DNA of 24,575 nucleotides from a virus: the IMG/VR virus record IMGVR_UViG_3300009177_000296, positions 1 through 24,575 of that record. The stretch is one strand, 5' to 3'. The notes under the pieces are model-generated. The model was not told the origin of the DNA, made no database searches, and saw only the letters and a list, made by a program, of their open reading frames with translations. This document shows, in pieces, positions 7,505 to 13,047 of this stretch. The position numbers and the translations under genes were made by a program. The first letter of the stretch is position 1. The number at the start of each line of letters is the position of its first letter.

Positions 7505-7543
7505 TGTGTAGTACAACCTACAACAGTCTAACAGGAGACTACA

Positions 7544-7933
7544 GTGCCTATCATCAGTTTTTCGGATCGTGATCTGCTGCGCGGTAAGGTCGTTGAACCC
7601 GCGTGGTACGTTGTGGACATTGGTAACATTGGTGAACAGCCGTCGAAGGACGGTGGCTCTACCAATTACCCCGTGGAAGGCATGATCGTTCGTAATGCCG
7701 ACAACGGTTCCGAGGATTTCAAGGGCGTACCCCTTGATTGGATGTTCAACAGCAAGGCCATTGGCTTCGCTGTGGGATTCCTCGCAGCGTTCGGTGTGGA
7801 TGTCAAGGCAGGTGCTCGTTTTGACCTCGCCAACGCCATCGGTAAGCAGTTGGAAGTGTTCGTGGAAAACGGTGAGTGGCAGGGACGCATCGTGAATCGC
7901 GTCAACCACAAGTACCGCGCTCTGCGTAGCTAA
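7544..7933 (+). CDS. Conserved phage protein, possible ssDNA-binding (SSB-like) partner of Sak4
   Basis: The start is GTG at 7544 with AGGAG at 7533-7537, spacing six. The 129-residue product is rich in beta strands: PAWYVVDIGNIG, STNYPVEGMIVRNAD, KGVPLDWMFNSKA, KQLEVFVENGEWQGRIVNRV. It ends with a basic VNHKYRALR. Phage proteins of this size with the STNYPVEG and WxFNSKAIGF features are, from memory, often found beside Sak4-like ATPases; an OB-like single-strand binding role has been suggested for such positions but is not shown here. It has no acidic tail of its own, although the next gene encodes one. Function is inference from context. Confidence 0.8.
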   Translation: MPIISFSDRDLLRGKVVEPAWYVVDIGNIGEQPSKDGGSTNYPVEGMIVRNADNGSEDFKGVPLDWMFNSKAIGFAVGFLAAFGVDVKAGARFDLANAIGKQLEVFVENGEWQGRIVNRVNHKYRALRS

Positions 7934-7944
7934 GACAACACACA

Positions 7945-7984
7945 TGGACTGGTGGTAGTCGTGACCTACACTATCACCAGTCCA
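7945..7984 (+). other. Strong intergenic hairpin, 15-bp stem with 10-base loop
   Basis: Bases 7945-7959 pair with 7970-7984, with one G-T pair and a 10-base loop (CGTGACCTAC). It begins 11 bases after the stop of the SSB-like gene. What follows is GTTCTCTGTG, not a T-run, so intrinsic termination would be weak at best. The 5' arm contains GACTGGTGG, also present in the 5' arm of hairpin B at 4504-4512. It may attenuate or protect the upstream transcript. Confidence 0.6.
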
Positions 7985-8030
7985 GTTCTCTGTGCGCGCT
8001 CAAGATAGGTCCAACTCAATGGAGAGTGTC

Positions 8031-8243
8031 ATGGAATACAGGATTGTGAACGACTGGTACATGGCGGAAGAACAGGAACAGCTTCCTATCGGAGATCCTC
8101 CGCTCGATCCCGAGGAAGATGACAAGGAAGATGACGACGAGGATGCATTTGACGATGACGATGACTCGTCAGATGATGACGATGATGATGACGACGATGA
8201 CGACGTGGTGAAAGAACTTCCCACGGAGGAACCGCCGCTGTAG
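8031..8243 (+). CDS. Small protein with extreme Asp-rich tail, 70 residues
   Basis: Three in-frame starts exist (GTG 7992, ATG 8019, ATG 8031). Only 8031 has a well-placed ribosome site (GGAG at 8021-8024, six bases before), so it is preferred. The first 25 residues are ordinary (MEYRIVNDWYMAEEQEQLPI). Residues 26-58 contain 27 Asp or Glu out of 33, with 16 Asp in residues 41-58, and the protein ends VVKELPTEEPPL. Acidic tails are used by SSB proteins to contact partners and by DNA-mimic proteins to occupy DNA-binding surfaces. It follows the SSB-like gene, so a regulatory or tail-donor partner is conceivable. No homology is recognised. Confidence 0.65.
   Translation: MEYRIVNDWYMAEEQEQLPIGDPPLDPEEDDKEDDDEDAFDDDDDSSDDDDDDDDDDDVVKELPTEEPPL
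8151..8204 (+). repeat. GAT/GAC trinucleotide low-complexity tract
   Basis: Eighteen codons here are GAT or GAC except two serine codons, giving a near-pure trinucleotide tract that encodes poly-Asp. Synonymous mixing of GAT and GAC suggests selection for the acidic protein rather than recent simple slippage, although slippage could have created it. Confidence 0.85.
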
Positions 8244-8249
8244 TATTCG

Positions 8250-8287
8250 CTGTATGTTGTCTGATTACTTACGCAGATTGCATACAG
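8250..8287 (+). other. Intergenic hairpin, 7-bp stem with inner stem
   Basis: CTGTATG (8250-8256) pairs with CATACAG (8281-8287). Inside, TCTG (8260-8263) pairs with CAGA (8274-8277) around a 10-base loop. It lies just after the stop of the acidic-tail gene and directly before a second, stronger hairpin. No T-run follows it. Confidence 0.45.
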
Positions 8288-8318
8288 TGAAAGGGGGCGC
8301 ACTCAAGGCTACAATAGG
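8287..8318 (+). promoter_or_regulatory. Weak promoter candidate before the cold-shock gene
   Basis: TACAAT (8310-8315) matches the sigma-70 -10 consensus at five of six bases, and GTGAAA (8287-8292) lies 17 bases upstream as a poor -35. The same place reads GCTACAATAGG, nearly identical to GCTACTATAGG in the hairpin at 2784-2794, so it might instead be a phage-RNA-polymerase start site. Either reading is tentative. Confidence 0.25.
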
Positions 8319-8345
8319 GTAGTTCACGAGTGCGCCTCCGATTTT
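8293..8345 (+). terminator. Probable intrinsic terminator hairpin
   Basis: Bases 8293-8304 pair with 8328-8339 as a 12-bp GC-rich stem with one G-T pair. A short inner stem CTAC/GTAG (8309-8312, 8319-8322) occupies the loop. GATTTT follows immediately (8340-8345), giving a short T-run. This is the best terminator candidate in the window and would end the recombination operon. The T-run is short and the loop is large, so efficiency is uncertain. Confidence 0.5.
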
Positions 8346-8364
8346 ACAATGAAGGACTAGGAAC

Positions 8365-8670
8365 ATGACTGAAATTAAAGCCGTGGGACGTATAATCAAA
8401 GTGAGTAAGGATGGATGGGGATTCATCTCTAGCAAGGAGATTCAGTTCACTAGAATCTTCTTTCATTGGACGCATCTCCGTCAAGACACTTTGTCATTTC
8501 CTGAACTCAAGACTGGTATGACCGTGGAGTTTGTGCCGTTACAGATTCCCGGTAAAGGATTCCGTGCTATTCACGTGCGCGTAATCGAACGTCCAAAGCA
8601 GGTGAAAGATGAGCCGACTGAATCTGAATCTGGATTACCCGAGGCACATGTGTCCCCACTGTCAGAATAA
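8365..8670 (+). CDS. Cold-shock-domain nucleic-acid-binding protein
   Basis: The ATG at 8365 has AAGGA at 8352-8356. Residues about 1-75 show the cold-shock five-stranded barrel signature: a first strand AVGRIIKVSKDGWGFI carrying the RNP1-like GWGFI, then RNP2-like IFFHWTHL, then LKTGMTVEFVPLQIPGKGFRAIHVRVI. Spacing is close to bacterial CspA proteins, with a 25-residue acidic tail added (DEPTESESGLPEA). Cold-shock proteins bind single-stranded RNA or DNA and melt structures. In a phage this may aid translation of structured transcripts or act during replication. It is the first gene after the putative terminator and precedes the polymerase cluster. Confidence 0.87.
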   Translation: MTEIKAVGRIIKVSKDGWGFISSKEIQFTRIFFHWTHLRQDTLSFPELKTGMTVEFVPLQIPGKGFRAIHVRVIERPKQVKDEPTESESGLPEAHVSPLSE

Positions 8671-8851
8671 TAGAATGGTTGAGCCAGTTACAATCAAGAT
8701 TTACTTCTGTAACTGTTGCTCAAGAATGTTCAAAGTAGAGGAAACTAATGACACAACACGAGAAAGTGAAGATCGTAGCAAGGATACTAGTGAAGCGATT
8801 TCCACCTCTGACGAGGATGGGCGCTATCCACGTTGCGTATCTGATAATTGA
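8609..8851 (+). CDS. Small zinc ribbon protein overlapping both neighbours
   Basis: The ATG at 8609 follows AGGTG (8600-8604) and overlaps the end of the cold-shock gene by 62 bases. An internal ATG at 8648 would give a shorter protein, with GAGG only three bases before it. Both forms contain CPHC and, about 16 residues later, CNCC, a probable four-Cys zinc site. The C-terminal 35 residues are low-complexity and polar (rich in S, T, E, D). That same stretch is overlapped in another frame by the next small gene, so the tail may be under little constraint. Function unknown. Confidence 0.6.
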   Translation: MSRLNLNLDYPRHMCPHCQNNRMVEPVTIKIYFCNCCSRMFKVEETNDTTRESEDRSKDTSEAISTSDEDGRYPRCVSDN

Positions 8852-8912
8852 AGCACTTGACTTACCTCCACTGAAACAGGATGTGGAGCATGGAGACAAG
8901 ACAAGTGAGTGA
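8748..8912 (+). CDS. Small hypothetical protein, 54 residues, overlapping
   Basis: The ATG at 8748 has AGAGG at 8737-8741, spacing six, a better ribosome site than that of the overlapping zinc ribbon gene. The product starts MTQHEKVKIVARILVKRFPP and contains a hydrophobic helix AIHVAYLIIEALDLPPL. It ends eight bases into the polymerase gene (TGA 8910-8912 over GTG 8905). The ordered composition looks more protein-like than the overlapping tail of the zinc ribbon frame. No family is recognised. Confidence 0.6.
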   Translation: MTQHEKVKIVARILVKRFPPLTRMGAIHVAYLIIEALDLPPLKQDVEHGDKTSE

Positions 8913-11451
8913 ACATAAATACATTCCTGGTTCGGGGCCAGTAGGAGCCAAGTTCATGATCCTGGGTGAGGCTCCCACCCGAGAAGATACAAGCGCAGGG
9001 AAGCTCTTTACTGGTGCTCCGGGTAGAGAGCTTGACAGATTATTACGTGACGCCGGTATTAACCGTGGCGACGCGTGGCTGTCTGCTGTCTGCAAATACT
9101 ACGTTCCACCTAACGTGGACAAGAAGAAGGTAGCGTTTCATACACGCGCTAAAGAATACGGCATCGACATTGACAAGCAGTTAGAAGAACTGCGGACAGA
9201 AATCAATGACATTAAACCTAACTGCATACTCACTCTCGGTAGGACTGCTCTATGGGCGTTGTCCGGTAAAATTAACATTGATAAGCAGAGAGGTAGTATC
9301 CTCCGAGGCTTGGGCGTTAAGTTTGTTCCTACCTATAATCCCGCGCATCTTCTATCTCACGCTGCGGGTGGAGAGATCAAAGGTTACTGGAACAGACAAA
9401 TAATGATATTCGATTTCAAGCGTGCATGGGATGAGGCGGCCTCACCGCTATTAAACATTCCGTCCCGCACTCTTCAAATCTGTAGGAACTCTGGCGAACT
9501 GTACGAGTTCATCCAGAAGTACAAGCACAAGAATAAGTTAAGCGTCGATATCGAAGCGGGTGGACATTGTCTCCCCGTATGTATCGGCTTGTCATTCACT
9601 AAGTCACATGGGATGTGTGTCCCATTGTGGAACGCTGACGACATTTCATCAATACCAGATAGAGACATGGCTACTATCTGGACTATGCTGGCTGACTTAC
9701 TTTGGGAGAAAGACATTGTCGGACAAAACTTTAATTACGATCGGGACAAACTTCGTAGACTTGGATTTACAATTAAACGAATCCACTCTGATACATTGCT
9801 CAAAGCATTCGCGATTAATCCTGAACTCCCAAAAGGGTTGGCATTCCTTACAAGTATCTACACCCGGGAACCCTTCTATAAAGACGAAGGTATGTATGAG
9901 GGGGAGTTTAGAGATCTATTACTCGGATGCGCTAGAGATAGTTGTGTTACACTCGAAATAGATGAGGCGATGGAACCCGATCTGGATGAACTGGGTGTTA
10001 GGAAGTTCTACAATAACTTTCTCCTCACTCTACCAGACTTCTATGCAGAGATTGAGAACAATGGATTCTGTATAGACAACGAGAAACGGATGGAACTGAT
10101 ACAGAAATATGTCGAGTGGGATGAACGACTCGGCTTTGAAATGTATCAGTTGGCTGGTATAGATGTGAATGTAAACTCATCTGTGCAGGTGTATGACCTA
10201 CTGTTTAACTTCTGGAAGCTCCCACGTAGGAATGGCACTGGTGAGGAAGAACTTACATCGCTACTCAATCTCAAGCACGGTGTCAAAGAGCCGGAATACA
10301 GGACGTGGATCGAGAAGTGTCTTGAACGACGACGAGTTAAAAAGACTATCTCGACCTATCTATTCGCTATTCCTGATTATGACGGTAAGATGCGCACAAC
10401 TTGTTTCATGTGTCTTGAGACTGGTCGCACGTCTACAGGTCAACAAGACCCACCAATTAGACCCAAAGTAGATGTAGTCGGTAAGGGTAAGAAAGCCGAC
10501 TTCAAGGTAATGGGAACTGCATTCCAAGTATTCACGAAGCACGGTGATATCGGTGCTGACGTGCGTGGAATGTATATCCCTGAGCCTGGTCATGTGTTCG
10601 TTCAGTTAGATAGTTCTCAGGCAGAAGCCCGTGTAGTATTCAACCTTGCCACAGACGAACAAGCATTAAAGGACATAGACGAACATGATTATCATGCTCT
10701 TACTGCTTCTTGGTTTTTCGGTGGCACTGAATCTGATTACTCTAAAAAGATACTGGGTTACGAAAGTCCGATTAGATTTGCTGGTAAGACTCTCCGCCAT
10801 GCAGGACATCTTATGGCGGGACCAAAGCGAGCATCAATCGAACTTAATACTCAGGCAAGAAAGTTTAAGATCCCAATCACTATCGACGAGACGATCGCAG
10901 ACAAAGCACTGAAGATATTCCATGCAAAGCAGCCTCTCATTCGGCAGGTATTCCATGCAGGAGTGATAGAGGCTGTAAAGGAAAGTAGACAGTTAGTAGC
11001 ACCGTTACCTTGGGGGATCGATGCGGAACGTGGAGGAGTAAGAATCTTCTATGAGCGGTGGGGAGATGACTTATTCCGGGAGGCAATGGCGTATATCCCA
11101 CAGAGAGCGGTGACAGACAACACTAAGGCAGCAGGAATACGTATCAAGAAGTTAGTTCCAGAAGCGAAGATTATTCTGGAAGCTCATGATGCGCTCTTGT
11201 TCTCAGTGCGCGTAGACATACTAGATGAGTTCATTAAGATAGCAAAGAAGGAGATGGAACGGCCAATCAACTTCTTGAACTGTTCACTACCACGTAGATT
11301 CCTGAAGATCCCATGTGATGTAGAAGTGGGATACAATTACAAGGACTTGAACAAATACAAGTTTCCTGTCGTAGAGGAAATAGTGGAAGTGGTCCCTCAA
11401 CCCACTACACCGAAGTCCATTACTGAGCAGTTTATGGTACGAGATGTTTAA
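8905..11451 (+). CDS. Family-A DNA polymerase with N-terminal UDG-like domain and 3'-5' exonuclease
   Basis: The GTG at 8905 has GGAG nine bases upstream and overlaps the previous stop; ATGs at 8881 and 8890 are alternatives with poor sites. The product is 848 residues. Residues about 8-175 resemble family-4 uracil-DNA glycosylases (GEAPTRED 21-28; PTYNPAHLL 142-150), a domain known at the N-terminus of SPO1 DNA polymerase. Typical HPA is NPA here and the N-terminal Fe-S cysteines are missing, so glycosylase activity is doubtful. The exonuclease has SVDIEA (D215, E217), NFNYD (D279) and ARDS (D345). The polymerase has motif A VQLDSSQAEAR (D569), a motif B-like GKTLRHAGHLMAG (from about 627) and motif C AHDA (H761, D762), where Ala replaces the usual Glu. 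It is the likely replicative polymerase and overlaps the helicase/primase-like gene. Confidence 0.93.
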   Translation: MSEHKYIPGSGPVGAKFMILGEAPTREDTSAGKLFTGAPGRELDRLLRDAGINRGDAWLSAVCKYYVPPNVDKKKVAFHTRAKEYGIDIDKQLEELRTEINDIKPNCILTLGRTALWALSGKINIDKQRGSILRGLGVKFVPTYNPAHLLSHAAGGEIKGYWNRQIMIFDFKRAWDEAASPLLNIPSRTLQICRNSGELYEFIQKYKHKNKLSVDIEAGGHCLPVCIGLSFTKSHGMCVPLWNADDISSIPDRDMATIWTMLADLLWEKDIVGQNFNYDRDKLRRLGFTIKRIHSDTLLKAFAINPELPKGLAFLTSIYTREPFYKDEGMYEGEFRDLLLGCARDSCVTLEIDEAMEPDLDELGVRKFYNNFLLTLPDFYAEIENNGFCIDNEKRMELIQKYVEWDERLGFEMYQLAGIDVNVNSSVQVYDLLFNFWKLPRRNGTGEEELTSLLNLKHGVKEPEYRTWIEKCLERRRVKKTISTYLFAIPDYDGKMRTTCFMCLETGRTSTGQQDPPIRPKVDVVGKGKKADFKVMGTAFQVFTKHGDIGADVRGMYIPEPGHVFVQLDSSQAEARVVFNLATDEQALKDIDEHDYHALTASWFFGGTESDYSKKILGYESPIRFAGKTLRHAGHLMAGPKRASIELNTQARKFKIPITIDETIADKALKIFHAKQPLIRQVFHAGVIEAVKESRQLVAPLPWGIDAERGGVRIFYERWGDDLFREAMAYIPQRAVTDNTKAAGIRIKKLVPEAKIILEAHDALLFSVRVDILDEFIKIAKKEMERPINFLNCSLPRRFLKIPCDVEVGYNYKDLNKYKFPVVEEIVEVVPQPTTPKSITEQFMVRDV

Positions 11452-12728
11452 TGACTTGGCTAGAGAAGTTACTCGCTCAACACAATGAGTTAGAGTCACC
11501 AACTAACTTCTGGCTATGGGGCGGACTTGCAGCAATAAGTGCTGTAGTAAAGGATAATGTATGGCTGAACCGACAGATATACAACCTGTACCCGAACATC
11601 TACGTAATGTTCCATGCGGAGAGCGGACTGAAGAAGGGTCCACCAATAAGCATGGCGAAACAACTTGTCCGAGGTGTAGGTGGTACGAGGATAATTTCTG
11701 GCCGATCTTCGATTCAAGGCATTCTGAAAGAATTGGGCACCGCCCAGACCCAGCCGGGTGGGAAGGTGATTAGTAAGTCTACTGCATTCATATGCAGTTC
11801 AGAACTTACATCATCGATCGTAGAGGATAAGGTAGCTACTGACATCCTGACTGACTTGTATGACCGTCAGTATAACTATGGTGAGTGGCGTTCACTACTG
11901 AAGATGGAGTCATTCAACCTGAAAGATCCAACTATCAGTATGTTGACTGCTACTAATGAGGCGCACTCTACTGACTTCTTCGGTAAGAAGGATTTACATG
12001 GCGGATATTTCGCTAGGACATTCGTCGTCACTGAGACTAAACGTAATCGTGCCAACTCCTTGCTGGTACCACTTACAAATCCTCCTAACTATACGGAGTC
12101 GATAGAGTACTTGAAGGAAGTAGCGAAACTAGCGGGTCCATTTCAACCACTTGCACTCAATGAAGCGAATGAACAGTGTACTATCCCACACGTAGAACTA
12201 GAGACGGGACAGACTAACTACTTCACTGAAGCGGGACTACTGTATCAGGAATGGTACGAGGACTTCATCGAAACGATGCAATTTCAGGAAGTGAAAGACG
12301 AGACGGGTACACTGAATCGATTCGGTGACTCAGTACTCAAGGTAGCCATGCTACTTTCATTGAGCCGTAGTCCAGAGCTAGTAATAGACACGGACTCTAT
12401 GAAAGCAGCCATCGCATACTGCGAGAAACTGGTAGGTAACGTGAGAGAAATGACTTACGGTAAGAAGGGCCTATCAGACGCCAAAGGACTCAAGAATCTA
12501 GTCCTATTGGAGTTACTCGCACGTAACGGCCATCAGATATCTAGGCCCATGCTATTGAAGCGAATGTGGGCACACTACAAGGAAGCCACTGAACTAGATG
12601 AGATCATGATGAGTTTCGACCAAGCAGGCATGATTAAGACGGAGAGTCTGGGGAACCAGATTATCTACATCATGCAAGAGAATATGGTAGGCGAGCTGAA
12701 ACGTATGTTTGCAGGGAAGAACAGATGA
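11451..12728 (+). CDS. DUF3987-type helicase/primase-like ATPase
   Basis: The ATG at 11451 shares a base with the polymerase stop. The 425-residue protein opens with ESPTNFWLWGGLAAISAVV and YPNIYVMFHAESGLKKGPPI, the entry into the ATPase core of DUF3987/primase-helicase-like proteins. The P-loop position (about 55-67) reads AESGLKKGPPIS, so the canonical GK[ST] is altered. A Walker B-like strand STAFICSSE ends at E118. The C-terminal part (about 340-425) looks like a winged-helix domain (LLELLARNGHQISRPMLLKR). Its place directly after the polymerase supports a replication role, probably as unwinding or loading ATPase. No separate DnaB-type helicase is in the window. Confidence 0.8.
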   Translation: MTWLEKLLAQHNELESPTNFWLWGGLAAISAVVKDNVWLNRQIYNLYPNIYVMFHAESGLKKGPPISMAKQLVRGVGGTRIISGRSSIQGILKELGTAQTQPGGKVISKSTAFICSSELTSSIVEDKVATDILTDLYDRQYNYGEWRSLLKMESFNLKDPTISMLTATNEAHSTDFFGKKDLHGGYFARTFVVTETKRNRANSLLVPLTNPPNYTESIEYLKEVAKLAGPFQPLALNEANEQCTIPHVELETGQTNYFTEAGLLYQEWYEDFIETMQFQEVKDETGTLNRFGDSVLKVAMLLSLSRSPELVIDTDSMKAAIAYCEKLVGNVREMTYGKKGLSDAKGLKNLVLLELLARNGHQISRPMLLKRMWAHYKEATELDEIMMSFDQAGMIKTESLGNQIIYIMQENMVGELKRMFAGKNR

Positions 12729-12814
12729 GTCATAACTTAGCAATCGTAGCATTGACTGTAGCAGTACTATCACTCGGCATGGCTCTCATCGTTTGGTGGG
12801 ACTCACGTCGATGA
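12725..12814 (+). CDS. 29-residue single-pass membrane peptide
   Basis: The ATG at 12725 overlaps the previous stop (ATGA) and the TGA at 12812-12814 overlaps the next ATG (12811), so the peptide is bracketed by two coupled junctions. AGGGAAG lies about nine bases upstream. The sequence is MSHNL, then a hydrophobic run AIVALTVAVLSLGMALIVWW, then DSRR. This is one transmembrane helix with a positive end, so the C-terminus is probably cytoplasmic. Small membrane proteins of this kind in phages can be holin-like, lysis-regulating or superinfection factors; none can be chosen from sequence. Confidence 0.55.
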   Translation: MSHNLAIVALTVAVLSLGMALIVWWDSRR

Positions 12815-13047
12815 TTATACCACGTCCCACATACAAGGATGAACCTGATCCAGAGTCTTTGGCAGGTAGGAGTCCCTCTGTAGAATGGGTACGATGGTAT
12901 CTATCCGCGCCTAGTTGGAAGTGTCCTAAGTGTGAAGCAGTAATGTTTGGGCGTATGATGTACTGTATCTACTGCAAGCATAGACTCAATACTCATACGC
13001 CCAGACCCGACTCCTACGTGGACACTAGTAAAGCTGCCCCCCTGTGA
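12811..13047 (+). CDS. Zinc ribbon protein, 78 residues, last gene of the + block
   Basis: The ATG at 12811 overlaps the stop of the membrane peptide (ATGA). The frame is open back to a TTG at 12793, which is less likely. The N-terminal half is Pro-rich and polar and contains a Trp-rich stretch (VEWVRWYLSAPSW). CPKC and, 13 residues later, CIYC make a compact treble-clef or zinc ribbon site. The last 23 bases overlap, tail to tail, the end of the 1712-residue gene on the other strand. No family beyond a zinc ribbon is recognised. Confidence 0.7.
   Translation: MIIPRPTYKDEPDPESLAGRSPSVEWVRWYLSAPSWKCPKCEAVMFGRMMYCIYCKHRLNTHTPRPDSYVDTSKAAPL

Noticed and set aside
8000-8302. Antisense Ser-rich frame
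   Set aside because: The Ser run is the complement of the GAT/GAC Asp tract, so it is a by-product of low complexity.
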